64,000 nucleotides of DNA from Xenopus tropicalis (lineage: Eukaryota; Chordata; Amphibia; Anura; Pipidae), in NCBI RefSeq assembly GCF_000004195.4, contig NC_030677.2, positions 42,533,142 through 42,597,141 of the forward strand, written 5' to 3'. The position numbers and the translations under genes are program-made. The stretch's first letter is position 1. Each line of letters begins with the position of its first letter. Below, piece after piece: positions 35,677 to 48,250 of this stretch. Below the pieces are notes generated by a model. That model saw nothing but the letters and a program-made list of their open reading frames with translations. It did no database searches and had not been told where the DNA came from.

Positions 35677-37875
35677 CACTATGTTAGCCAAGATGTCCAT
35701 ATCTCCAGGTACAGTGACTTCCTTTGCTTCCTTAAGAGATTCTGCTTTGTCAAGTGGAGGGTGAATTATTCTTTTGTGCTCAATTTTGTCTGGCCCCATA
35801 AGTTCTGCATTTGGTGCACTGGGCTTTGCGGAAGTCCTTGCCTTTTCGCTCTTTCTTTCTGTCACTCTGGAGCCTGCCGTGCAAGTTAAGGCAGCAGCAG
35901 CAGAGCCAGAGGAGCGTGTTGAATTTGAAGAACTCGCTCTCTCGGTCTCATCTTGAGTGTGCTTTAAAGCAGCAGCTCTGGGAACCTTACCTAAAGCATG
36001 TTTTGAATGGGTTGGGACATGTGCAGCCTGGCTAGGGAAGAGCTGCTTAGTAATTGGCTGCTTCTGAGATTTAGCAATAGCTGCTTCAGCTTTCACATCT
36101 TGGTCTATCACAGACCTTTTGCGAACAGTTTTGACAGCAGATGGCAATGGTCGTGGAGATTGGGCGGGTGAAGATGTATTCGACAACGATGGAGGTGATC
36201 TAGGAGATGTTTTAGCAGCAGACAGATTCCATTCCTTAGCTTGTAAGGATGATCTAGTAAATACTTTTGCTTTGACATTCTTAAAATTGGGTTTAGGAAA
36301 GCTTATAACTTCATTTTTCTTTGCTTTTCCAGCTACGGAAACTGCGGCAGGTTTCTTATTTGTTGGTTTTGTTGCTGTATTGCTGTCAGTGCCAACTCCT
36401 AATCCTTCTTGGTTGTCCTTAACAGCTTCAAAGTTGTGCTGGAGCTCTTTGCTCTCTGTGATACTCTCCAGCACTGGGACAGAGAAAGTAATATTTTTGG
36501 ATTCAGGCAATGGCGTGGAGGTGAAGGCTTTAGGCCCAGTTCCTGAATTTGGGCTACATATTATAAAAGTCTCTTCACAGTTTTGTCCTGATACATTACT
36601 GAACAAATCCTTGAATTCTGCACTGGAAGAATCTGGTCTAGTGGGAGACTCTAAAGAATGTGCTTCACCATCAACTTCTTGGTTTTTAATACTGTTTCTA
36701 TCTTTAATTAAATCTGTGACAAGTTCTTCCTGGGCCACCGCAGGGACAGAATCTGAAACCAATTCTTCCTGTGATGCCCCAGGGGCAGAACCCTCTTCAT
36801 CATTTCCACTGAATCTTAGTTTTAGAAGGTGTGCTTCCTCGGTTTTATCCGTCGCCCTACAAGCATTCACTTCTACCATCACTTCGCTGGTTTCATTCGT
36901 AAATACGCTGTGCTCTGGAGTGAGAGAGATCCTACTCTGTGGTGTCTCTTTGGAATCTTTGTGATGAGGAACTTCAAGATAATTCAGGTCTCTTATGGAA
37001 AGTTCAGCACCCTGACAAAAACCAGGAATATTATCAGTCTTCTTTACACACCCTGTAAACACATCAATGGAACTATTGGGTAATGCTGAAGCTTCAAGTA
37101 TTGAAGCGCTATGGGGCTTCTCAGAACCACTTGAAACCAAACTATTTTTCCTCATACACATTTCATCGCTGAAGTCCAACGACAAGCTTAAAATGTCAAA
37201 ACTTGATTTGCAGTCATATTTGTTATCAGTTGTGCCAGTATCTGCCAAACTATTAGTCTCATTCCTACACAGTTTATTCATATCACTAAGACATGACTGA
37301 ACATAATTGGGCTCCACGTTGCACAAATAATCAGTGGATTCCTGTACGCAAAGCGACTGCTCCGCATTCTCGCTGTATGCACTGTCCTTATCTGTGATAG
37401 CACCAAAACCCTTATTGATTTCATTAGATCCTGAAGTTTGGATTGGTACAGGGGGAGGAAATAAAGCATCTTTTCTTTTATCACAGAGCTCATTGTTAAT
37501 ATAATCAACAGTTTCATCTTCTTCCACTGTATTTTCAAGTGAAAGGCTGGAATTAACAATTTTACATCCCTTTTCAGCTTTTTGGAGAAAGGTATCACAG
37601 TATCCTCCTGCATTACCTATATAGTCCAAAGTGCTGTCCAGCTCCAAGGCATTAGGGCTCTGCAATAAATGATGTTTATTAATATCATTGTCACTCTGCT
37701 GGTCCAAAATGGAATGGTTGTTCACCCCAGGGCCCTGACCATTAACATTTGCATTCCATTCATATTTTGGGCACCTGGCAATATTTTTACTTTCACAATT
37801 ATTTCCATTGTTATTATCCAAACACAAAGGGTCCTCAAAACCATTCTTTGTAGTTGCGGTTGTCTGCACACTCAT
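35677..37875 (-). CDS. mtus1: mtus1 first coding exon of the long (ATIP3-like) isoform, 733 codons
   Basis: This exon encodes the N-terminal 733 residues of the long MTUS1/ATIP3 protein, a microtubule-binding scaffold; I recall the Xenopus family member as ICIS, an inner-centromere stimulator of the kinesin-13 MCAK. The protein is largely disordered. Residues 1 to about 500 are acidic and Asn/Ser-rich, and residues 500-733 are basic and Ser/Pro-rich. Identity rests on blocks I recall from human MTUS1: KPNFKNVKAKV at about 528-538, SQAAHVPTHSK from about 615, and an ASSSNS run some 30 residues later. Leu, Cys and Asp codons are varied, as expected for real coding sequence. The start is supported by an in-frame TAA at 37921-37923, 45 bases upstream. 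The exon ends in a complete GTG codon before a GTAAGT donor at 35676-35671, so the next exon must start in phase 0, which 27925-28120 does. The open frame runs past the donor to 35521, but that tail is intron. Family membership is well supported by pattern; the cell-biological role is carried over from the family. Confidence 0.93.
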
Positions 37876-38004
37876 CCTGGTACCTTTCCAGCTTTCATTA
37901 CTTTTTTCATCACATTCTATTTAAAAAAACCAGGTTCCTCAATGGCAAATGTCTGGCACAGGAGCTTCCATCAGATATCTGCAGAACCAGTTGCTTGCTT
38001 CACT
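37876..38004 (-). other. mtus1: mtus1 5' untranslated part of the first coding exon
   Basis: On the minus strand a pyrimidine-containing acceptor ending in TTATAG abuts position 38004. The 129 bases from there to the ATG hold an in-frame stop and no long open frame. This is the end of the 5' leader; at least one non-coding exon must lie at higher coordinates. The next AG, two bases further in, is an alternative acceptor. Confidence 0.65.
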
Positions 38005-39379
38005 CTATAAGACAAATGCAGAGACTGCAATTAAACCCAGCAACGTCACAACTTGACTTTTATTTAAGAGTCAAAGAGATACAAAAAGAATACATAATAC
38101 TGGGGGTCAGCATGGAGAAGACCACAACACTACAGTATGAAAGCGAATCCAGGTATCAGCTATAGGAAAAAATAAAGTAACTGTAAACTGAAAGTAACCT
38201 TGTATTTGCCTTGCCACAGCCTGCATGTGTATGTGCAATATACAACAATGAGAGCTTAGCATTCAGATCAGTGCAACTGGGCCATAATTGTGTGTAAAAA
38301 AAAAAAAAAACGCACATCATCCACATGAAAAGCTAATAAATGTCCTACTAGAATAGAGGTCAGTAACCTAAGGAGTCCACTAATTCTTGACCACAACTCT
38401 AGGGACCCTCCAACTGCTGACCTTTCAAATTTAGAAGGATCAAGGGCACACTGCAACAAAGCAGTTTGTTAGTACCTTCAGCCTGCTGTCTGGTGAAATG
38501 TTAGTAGGAATAGGTTTAAGAGTGGGGCCATGTAGTGAAACATTACCTACGAGATTAGGTGCTATGCCTGGTTGCTGTCAGAATGCATGGGAATAATTTT
38601 GAAAATTAAATAAATTGTACATTAAACATAATTGTAAACAATTTGAAAACAAAATTCACTATGGAAAAATCATATTGTAATGTGAAAGCCCATTAGAACT
38701 AAGAGAAAAAGCTATGGGATTTTGTGATCATTACGCAAACCAGCAACTTTACAGAGAAAGATGGAATGCTACAAACTGGAAGAAAATCTGTTATGAGGGC
38801 TGGGAAAAAAAAGGAGCAGAAAGAAAATCCATCTTGTATATGAATACTTTCCACAGAAGTAAGGAATCCTGGAGATACAAAAGCCAGGTAGAAAGCGCTT
38901 TCTTTGTAAGGCAAAGCTGCCTTTGCTTTGTACTCCTAGTGCATGTCCCCCATAGTACTTCATTCTAAGATACCTCTCACCCACTACACATGGGTCATTT
39001 CCCACATGAGTATTATTCAGTACAGTATTATTCAGTCAGGAAGAAGTGGAAATTCACAAATAAGTGATCTTTCTGTTTAAGCACCAAAGGAACTGAATAT
39101 ATCTTATTATGGCAGTCTCTATTTTCAAGTTCAAAATGTACATGTTAAACTAATGCAGGATATCAATAGGCACCCAAACTATACATACAAACTTCAGCAA
39201 ACTGAGTTGTTAATGAGCTGAATTGCAACAGAGACAATATTAACCAAAAATCCTGGTAGAACACAAAACTTTTGGGGTCACTGAAAACACTTATTTGTAC
39301 AGATACACTTTGCAATTTTAACTCTATTGCCAGCACTTGCGCATTGCAGCACTGCGGTTCCAAGCCTCATAGGTGAATT

Positions 39380-40780
39380 TTCAATAAGGTTAGGGGAGGC
39401 TAAGCCTCCCTAAACCTGCTTTGGCACCTTAAAAAAAAAAAACGAAAAAAACTGGCTTTGTTCTGCACTGTCCTGCAAATCTTCTCCGGGTTCTGCAGAA
39501 ATCAGCTGTGCTCTGATTGGATCTTTCAGTAAAATTGACCAATCAAGGCGCAGATGCAGACAGGGATTGGGAGGTTTTGCAAACTGGAGGCAGTGCAGAA
39601 TTGAAGACTAAAAAAAGAAGAATCTGCAGGCTGTAAACTCAAGAACCAACTTTGAACTTTTGCTGCAGTTTTCATCCCACAGGTACTATACTGTATATGT
39701 TCTAAAGACTGACCCACTAACTGAAATTCAATTATTTTTTGTCACCTGACATCTAGAATATCCCTATCCCCTACCCTAACAGATGGAGGGTAAGTTAACT
39801 TTTCCCCCTGACAAAGCTCATTGTGCTTTTATATATTTGTTATGGTTTTTTGCACTTTCTATTTTTCTTTTACTTTTGTCATTGTTTTTTTAATTTCTAG
39901 TTAGTTACAGTGGAGCCAATGTTGTGTATCCGTGCCAGTGTTATAGTGCCAGGGCCTGAATATCTGCCATGAGTACCCGCTGCTCCTCATGGCATATAAT
40001 ATGCTGGTTTTGTATATAAAGACTGCGTCTCACTGTATATAATGTGCCTGGGATGTCAGTACCTGCTGCCTCTCTCTCTATAAAGCTAACTTAAACACAT
40101 CTAAAGGGGTGGTTTCATTTTTATGTTAACTTGTAGTATGTTATAGAATGGCCTATTGCTAGCAACTTTGCAGTTGGTCTTCCTAGTTAATTTTTTTTAT
40201 AGTTTTTGAATAATTTGCCTTTCGCTTCTGCCTCTTTCCAGCTTTCAAATGAGGGTCACTGACCAAAAAGTATTGCTTTGTGAGGCTACAGTTTTATTTT
40301 TCCATGCAGGCCCCTTAACTATTCATATTCCCATCTCTTGTTGAAACCACTACCTGGTAAATAAGACCCTAGCAACCAGATAGCTGCTGAAATACCAAAT
40401 GGAGAGCTGCTGAACAATAAGCTAAATAACCGAAAAACCATTAAAAATAAATGAGGACCAATTGCAAATTGTCTCAGAATATCAATGTCTACATGATATT
40501 AAAAGTTAATTTAAAAGTGAACTACCCCTTGAAGCTAACTGATCACAAACACAAATGGATGGAGAACCCCTAACAGAAGTGCACGTATGAATGCTTTTAC
40601 ATCCTAAGCATTTTAGGGTTAAAAAAAAGCACCCCCACCCGCACTTGGGGGTCAGTGGGAACGGTAAGAGGTAGTTGGGAGGTTAATTTTTTACACCAGC
40701 AGCGAATCCACTAAGTCTCACATTAGCTGTAGGTCAGTCTGTGTTAGCCTCCCCAAACAAAAAAGTCACCCTCCGCCTAT
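39380..40780. mobile_element. Composite repeat block with GGGGAGGCTAAGCC end
   Basis: Starts AGGGGAGGCTAAGCCTCCC and ends with GTTAGCCTCCCCAAAC and CCTCCGCCTATGCC. A copy of the GGGGTGGTT family occupies 40101-40532 inside it. Boundaries are approximate. Confidence 0.5.
40101..40532. mobile_element. TTTAAAGGGGTGGTTCACC-family element, complete
   Basis: Runs from CTAAAGGGGTGGTTTCAT to AGTGAACTACCCCTTGAAG. Shares GTATGTTATAGAATGGCC and TTTCCAGCTTTCAAATGAGG with the family. Confidence 0.8.
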
Positions 40781-41112
40781 GCCAAGCCCGATTCCAGCTT
40801 GGGCACTATCTGCAAGGAGTTTGTATGTTCTCACTGATTTCATGATCACAGACTGGAAGATCAATAGGGCGAGGTCCAGAAGAGAAGGATTAATAGTATA
40901 AAGTAACAATACTAATAAGATTGCAGCATCACAGAAAAACAGATTACTGGATGCTGGGGTTAGAGAACTCCAACCACCACATAGCCTTAAGCCAGCTTGC
41001 CAGTATAAAATGCTAAGAGGAAGGTAACTAATTTAAAAACTATTATAAAAAAAAAAATACATGAAGACAAATAGAACAGAATATAAAACATACTACAAAA
41101 TGCATTAGTTAA

Positions 41113-41350
41113 TAGCACAGCATCAGCAGAATCATGCACTGAAATCTGTTTTTCAAAAGAGCAGATTTTTTACATGAAATTTGACATGAGGCTAGACATT
41201 TTCTTAGTTTCCCTAGCCATGTGACTTGTGCTCTGATAAACTTCAGTCACACTTTACTACTGCACTGGAGTGATATCAACCCCTCTCCCTTTCCCCCCCT
41301 ATTAGCAGAACACTGGGAAGGTAAGAGGATAGCAGCTCCCTGACCCCTCT
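41113..41350. mobile_element. Partial family-G repeat
   Basis: Shares GCACTGAAATCTGTTTTT, CCATGTGACTTGTGCTCTG and AAACTTCAGTCACACTTTAC with the elements at 20870 and 57547. Confidence 0.7.
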
Positions 41351-43439
41351 GCTGAAGGATTCATCTGTCTGAACTGACAGCACGTCTGTGTTTCTATGCT
41401 ACAGAGAAATTGTAAGGTTTGCTCACTTGGCAAGGTCTCCAAACAAGTGGATCTTATCTCGATACGCCCACCTATGGTGGCTAATTTGATTGTTTGGCCC
41501 TATGGCCAAATGATCGAATTTCGATGGCGAGCATATCAACAAGCCAATGCAGTCCCCAATAAAACAGAAAATCAAACTTGCCCAATCGAGATCTTGCCAA
41601 TTTTAGGCCAGATATGGGTCAGGTAGGTCTGTTGGGGGTACCAAACCTGTCTCGAAGGACCAGAATCGCAGCTGAAATCTGCCCACGTATGGCTACCTTA
41701 ACAGCATGTACAGGTTGAGAAACGGGCAAAAACTGCCCCTGCTGCCCTTCTATTAGTGATGGCACTCAGGGAGAGTTGATGCTTTCTGGAAATCTGTACT
41801 ACCCAAAAAATACCTTTGCATTTGTGTCAGTGGGAATCTTCAGCGCAGCACTAAAACATATGAATTGCATAAAAATATATTGCATGGAACAGCCACTATG
41901 TAAAAACCCGCTTCATCTAAATAGTTTAGGTAAAAATTTACTTTTTTTTTTAGTAGTATGTACCATTGGGTAATCCTAAATAGAAAATTGCCATTTTAAG
42001 TACTATTGGCCACCCCCAGGATCATACAAGGGCACGCATACATGTTAGGTCACATTAGGGAGGCTTTTACTCCCAACACTTCTTCCCGTTACAGTCAGAG
42101 CTGCATTATTTCTGGACAGGTGATCCCTGAGGGAGCACACAGCCCATCACTAAATGGTGGCTCAAGGGAAGGGATGTAAAGAGGTAATAATTACTGCTAT
42201 ATATATATATTCCAGATTGGGAAGACTATTTCATAGTCCACTTAATATGATATAAACGGTCTCCTGTCTGTTGGTTACGTATTTATTATGGGGACACAGT
42301 TTTTCTAAATCACAGAAATGTTTGGTTACAAAGACAAGTCACTTGCTTCTATAAAGTGGTTAATATTCCACTACCTAAATCCTGTGGGTAGAAATTATAA
42401 GGCAAATTCATAACCTGCACAAAGCTCCACATTCATAATTCCATAATGACTCAACTGTAACATGTGGTTTGCAGTCAGTTTTATCCAGATCTGGCGGCTC
42501 TATAGGAACAGGGAACTGAAGCCACTGCCATAAGGCAAATTAATCAGTCACATTAAGGAAAAAAATACTCATTGCCTTTAGATTCATTTTATATAGAGGT
42601 ATTTCCATTTTTCCAAGGAGATGGATAATAACCTCCAGTGGCTGAATATTTCTGTGCTAAAATACATTTTGAAAAAAAGAGGTTTTATTCCTTACAGACA
42701 CATGGCTGAAAGCACAAATTCACATTTGGAATTCATTCCATTCAGATGGTGGGATACCTTAAGCACCCATGGGATTTCTATTGGCAATGTAAATGAAATG
42801 TAAAAATACCAATTAACCTCAGCGACCCCCACCCCCAGTCCCCTCCCCTGCACTTGTATTAAACAGAGTTGCAGGCAGAATCAGAGGCTGATAGCCCTAT
42901 ACTCCTGCTATGGAGCACAATGCAGAAATGCACAGCTAAATGGTATTTAGGGCTTGCTTTATTTTTGGTTTAATTTTGCTATTCATAGTTTAACAACATA
43001 ACTGCAACTTTAAATCCAACATGTAGCTATGTATCTTGTTACATCCTATTTGTTCTGTATCTGTAAAAATAGCATTGTGTAGAACGCCATAAAATATCAA
43101 GTTCCACCATGGTTAGTGAATTAGTTCTAACTGGTTCAATATAGACAGAAATTAGCATGTCTGTCTTATATACAAATGTACTTTTATACAGATTTAAGAT
43201 CCCACTAAGTATTTTAGCTACTATCAGAGTTCCTCTACATAACAGAATAAGATTCTATATACTGTCCCTTTCTATAGAGTGACAATGCCTATTTTTAGGC
43301 TTTCTGTCTTTAATAAGTAATGATAGCTACAATACTTGTATAAAAGGGCATACTTGGGATTAGAGGTATAGCATTCATTATGTGTGGAACATGGAGTTTT
43401 CTGGATAAGGGGTCTTCCCTATTAAATAATTTAACTTAA

Positions 43440-43625
43440 GGTGACCATATGCAGGCCAATGGCTTATTGGCCTGTGTATAAGGCCCTCCCAAGAGGCCTA
43501 GCCAACCAATATCTGGCCACATGTCAATCGACAGGTCTGACCAGATCATTCAGCCCAAGAGCCAAAGATCTGCTAGTTTGACGACCTTGTCAAATGAGCA
43601 TATCTTTCAGTGTATGGTCAGCTTT
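43440..43625. mobile_element. GGTGACCATATG-type MITE
   Basis: The left end TTAAGGTGACCATATGCAGG and right end GTGTATGGTCAGCTTTA are inverted variants of the AGCTGGCCATACACG terminus. The middle carries palindromic GGCCAATGGCTTATTGGCC. Confidence 0.7.
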
Positions 43626-45495
43626 AGTCAGCATTAGGCACAAAGTACTGTCTTACAGAAATAATGCAAAACAGATAATGGTTTTAAAAAGGACACTACA
43701 AAAGGTATATTGGAGCTTTCAGAAATTCAGATTTCTGAATGACAGAATCCACACCTGTATTTTAAGGGACCAGATCACTAAAAAAAAAAAAAAACCCCAC
43801 CAATAATTACAGTAAATAATAAGTCTTTTTACTGGCAGTATAATAATCCTTAAAACTGATTGTTTGTGCTATTCCCTTGCAAAAGATATATAACACGGAG
43901 TGGCATGGGAGAAATGATCAGCTTATTTAGTTCTATGTGCACTGTTTCTAAGCTGCAACACAAGACAGGCACATATCGTATAGAGAGCATATACTGATAA
44001 AATTGGCAACATGAAGTTAAAAAGAGTATGTATCCAACATATATAGAATGAGTCTTATCCATTTTAAAGCACCACATGTTCTAAACAGAAGAAAAACGCA
44101 AAGTTCTGTGTTCCGTGTTGTTCTCCACTGCTGCTGTGGGCACAGACCCTCAGGGCAGAATACAAATCAGTAAACACAAGCACTTTTTGTAGCGGACAGT
44201 GGGTAGAAACCTTATGCCACATTAGTACCTCTAGAACACTTCTTAAATTACCCATTCATGATGGAATTTCATGTAATCAAGGCCCTTTCATTAGTGCTAT
44301 AAGTTAAAGAGCAATATGTGAGTGAGATGGGTCATTAGCTCTGCATACTGTGTCCTACTTTGGTTATGCAGCCTAATCCGATGGTGCAGTGATGCCCCAA
44401 GGCAGGAGAGATAACCCTTGTAACTTGAATGTTACTAAATACAGGACACTTTCCCAGTTCCCTATGTACGAGTAATCTTATTGGTCACTTTACCCTAACA
44501 TGGCATAGTGTATGCTGCATTATGATGATTAAACATATAGCTGTCAACATTAAAAATGATTTCTAGGGAGACTGCATATGTTCTAACAAAAAGGCACAAA
44601 GCCCACAACCCAGCATATATTAGTGCGTGCTTATTCCAAGGTCATTCTTTTCCACAACCATGTTCAAACCCTGATATGAAAGAACAAAAATATATATATC
44701 AAAAAAAGGAAAAACACATTAAGCACTGTTAATGGGCATTTATTTTGTAGACTATTCACAGTATTACATCCTTATAAACAGTGTGTAGAAAGGCCCATCA
44801 GTTATACTCTGTGCTTAATAATGTTGATTACATCACAGAACACACTGTATTATATTAGATATAAACTCAGTCCTGAACATGGCTTAGCCGGCTGTACTGT
44901 AGCATGGTATTACATTGTATTGGTATCTGCAGAGACTTCTGGAACATGATCACAAGCAAACATACAAGATGATCCATTATCTTTTCAAACTGTAAGAATG
45001 GGATCTAATAATCTTTGTAATCCCAGCCCTCATGAATGATTCATTCATACCCTAGATATTTGAGCACAACCCGCACTGCTATTGTGTATGGGCCAGGAAT
45101 TAAAACAAAGGACAAAACCTAAAAGAGCACATAAGCTGCTGCTGCATATCCCCTTACTACAAAAACACAGACAGTGCAAAATTATAGCAGCATAATTACT
45201 GCAGGTGCACTCCATTAACCATAAATCAAGAAAATCAACCAAAAAATATATTTAAAAGACACCCAGCATAACCATGACACTTGCCCCTTACCTCTGCTTA
45301 AAAGAATGAACAAACTTTTTTAGGTGATACTAAAAGGACTGTGTCTTTTAAATATCTTTATTAGTAAATGTGAAGAATTCACCTTTTGTTCCATCTTTCT
45401 TGTTATAAAGAAAAAGCTAAAGTAAGAAATTGAGACATTGACAAATATTTTTAAAATGTGTCTCAGTTGTTTTGCTACTGGGTTAAGTTGCTTTA

Positions 45496-46016
45496 GAGCT
45501 GGGCGGTATGACCAAAAATTTATATCACGGTATTTTTCAAAATTATTTCGGTGTCACGGTATTTGACGGTATTTTTTTTCCATGCATGATTAGGTGTTAA
45601 CCCCATTTCCTAATAAATTAGAGAATAATTACTGCAGTATTGAAAATCAGAGTCAGGCAAGCGAAGGATCGGCAACAGAAAGTCGTAAGGTAAATCAGGC
45701 AGGCTTAGTTTCCCAGGCAAGGCCGCAGACAACATAGCACAGGAGGAGGCGTTTGATAGCTTTAAATACCCCCCACACATGCGCAGAACCGGCGCCGTCA
45801 GCGAGTCATGGATGTGCACGCTTTGACATGTATGTGCGCTTTGACGCAAGCGCACACCGATGCGCGTGCGCAACGACCCGCGGACAACGGGACGCGCGTG
45901 AGACCGTGCCGCACGGGTGAGTACCCCGACACCTCGGTATTGCGGTATCTGAAAAATGAATATAGTTTTTAAAAAAAACACCGGTATTCGGTATTAAACG
46001 GTATATCGCCCAGCCC
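45496..46016. mobile_element. GGGCTGGGCGATAT inverted-repeat element, about 520 bp
   Basis: The ends GAGCTGGGCGGTAT and ATATCGCCCAGCCC are inverted, and each is flanked by TA. Both subterminal regions repeat CGGTATT words. The middle (about 45620-45930) is unusually CpG-rich compared with its surroundings. Confidence 0.75.
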
Positions 46017-46039
46017 TACTTGTGGGCTTATACAAGATA

Positions 46040-46701
46040 GTTTGATTTTAAATTAACCTTTCGTATGATGTAGACAGTGATAAACTAAAGGTGGCCACAC
46101 ACGTGGCGATCTGCGATCTTTCGTGCGACCATATTAAGATCGTCAGACCCGCCACTAACCTTCAGGGCTGAAACAGCAGATAAGGAGGTAGAAACAATAG
46201 GATTTCTACCTCCTTCTGCCGATTCAGCCCTGACGGCAGATTTTGCTCAGGCGCCTGATCAAAATCTTTTGACCTGGCCGATCGGCAAGTCGACCGATAT
46301 CAGCAGCCTCCTGCGATACCGGTCGACTTGCCATACACGCACCGAATATCGTACGAAACCATCGGTGCGTGTATGGCCAGCTTAAGACATTGTTTGGGGA
46401 CTTCTAGCATTTGGTTGCTAGGGTGCAATTTACCTTAGCAACCAGGAGTGGTTTAAATAAAAGACTGGAAGATGAAAAGGAGAGGGCGTGCATAAAAAGT
46501 CATAAAAATGAATATAAAACTGTAGCCTCATAGAGCAATAGACTTGCCCCGTTTAAACTGGAAAGAAGACTAAGACATATAATTGAAATAGCATAAACTG
46601 TAAACGATGACCAAGTGAAAAGTTAAACATTCTAGAATAGATCATTATATATAATGTACAAAAAAAAAGCAAGTTACCTTAAGGGTGAACTACCTCTTTA
46701 T
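46040..46701. mobile_element. GGGGTGGTT-family element interrupted by a MITE
   Basis: The family body runs from TTTTAAATTAACCTTTCG to GGGTGAACTACCTCTTTA, with a 294-bp insertion (46089-46382). Removing the insert restores family spacing around GTAGACAGTGATA and GACATTGTTTGGGG. Confidence 0.75.
46089..46382. mobile_element. AGGTGGCCACACACG MITE nested in an older repeat
   Basis: The ends AGGTGGCCACACACG and CGTGTATGGCCAGCT are inverted. TAA flanks both sides (46086-46088, 46383-46385). An internal palindrome contains GAGGTAGAAACAATAGG-type arms. Confidence 0.85.
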
Positions 46702-47574
46702 GCAGTTCACCCTTACATTGGCACACAGACCCCTAACATGGTGATAAGGAATATATTTGGTCTTTGGTATCCGAATTTTCCATAACAATGGCAACTCTGA
46801 ACCATAAGGTAAGGCACAACTTTACAACTCTGTCAGTACACTGACTGTAACCTGAATAATTGATAAAACCAGGTGCTTGGGTCTCAGTTACTCTTGATTA
46901 ATTCACTATTCAGCATGGCAGCCGAGCCATAGATCTGCCCTTCTTGTGTAATGTCTGCACTGCACAAGCCCTACACAGATCTACACAGCTATAAAGCTAA
47001 ATCTGCAGTTCATTAAGCACATTGAAAAGTTTTCAGGGAACGCCCTTAGCATTTTGGGAAAAGTAGGTGGTTTGAAAGAAAAATCCATTTACTTGTAAAA
47101 ATTTTCTTAAAAACAACGCTACTTGCAAGCAAGAGCTTATGACAATCAAATTCACTTGTTTATCTTGTACACAAATACACAGGCTCTGGGCTCTTCACCA
47201 AAGCCAAGACTTCGATAGCTAAGCCATGTGCTACATTAAGTGGAAAGTCACAATGGGTATACTGTGATGTGAAAGGGTGGTATTCTAAACACACAGTTCA
47301 ACTGGCCTACACTTCCCTGCTTTGCAGTTCTCTGCCCTGGCATTTAAACCGCTATCTTGTTGTTGTGGGCAAGGACCAGACGCCAAACATTAGTTTCAAT
47401 GACTGACTGATGCAGTGACTACAGGAATGCACAAAAAGAAAGAAATCATTTGCCCAAGTCACTGACACATACAGATTGGTTACATTTAAAACTCCAGGTT
47501 ACTAAAGCCAATAGTTTTACAAAAGTGTATATAAAAATGCCAAATTGTATTCTAACAAGCTAGCTGCCCCTTTA

Positions 47575-47750
47575 AGGCTAATTTTTGACAGAGTGATTTA
47601 GTCACCCGTGATAGATCTCTGCTTAATCGCTCCAAAATGCCTTTCCACCAGCAACAAAGGTAATCGCCAGTGGAAAGGCCTACACATGGCTTCTGTTTTT
47701 CAAAGTCACGAAAAGTTGAAAATTCAATGTCCTGTGTGTCCGAGAGTGCT
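47575..47750. mobile_element. Partial MITE related to 62237-62545
   Basis: Shares GATAGATCTCTGCT, CCTTTCCACCAGCAACAAAGG and GTGGAAAGGCCTA words. The right half is missing. Confidence 0.6.
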
Positions 47751-48124
47751 TTGAATATATACTGAAAGATGATGGGAATTGCAGTCGGACACCATCTGGG
47801 GACCCAAGGTTAAGAATACCAGGTGCAAATAAACTCCCATGAAAGTCTAGGGCAGGATTTCGTCTCTAGCCGCCTCAAGGCCGGCATCCTCCAGCGCCCA
47901 TCCCGCCCACCCTAGGATCACATACAAGCATATCCTTCGTTCTTACACCGAAACGTTGTTCTGCCCTAGGCCCAGGACCAGGCAAATAATGGTCAGTACA
48001 CTTCCATACTTTTGTTATTGAGCAGACAACGGGAGACCCTTATTCGCTGTATGACTATGAAGACTTTCATTCATCCAGGTCACGGTATATCTAGTATAAA
48101 TAAATCTAAAGCAACTGGACTTGT

Positions 48125-48250
48125 TAAAGGAACAGTAACACCAAAAAATGGAAAGAGCTTTAAAGTAATAAAAATATAATGCACTGTTGCCCTGCACTGG
48201 TAAAACTGGTGTGTTTGCTACAGTAACACTACTTCTTTAGTTCAACTGAC
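48125..48250. mobile_element. AAAGGAACAGTAACACC repeat fragment
   Basis: AAAGGAACAGTAACACCAAA followed by CTGTTGCCCTGCACTGGTAA and ACTGGTGTGTTTGCTACAG, the known start of a common frog repeat. Confidence 0.65.

Noticed and set aside
36119..36964. 281-codon open frame on the plus strand
   Set aside because: It is antisense to the large mtus1 exon and a shadow of its codon use; no start context or family match.
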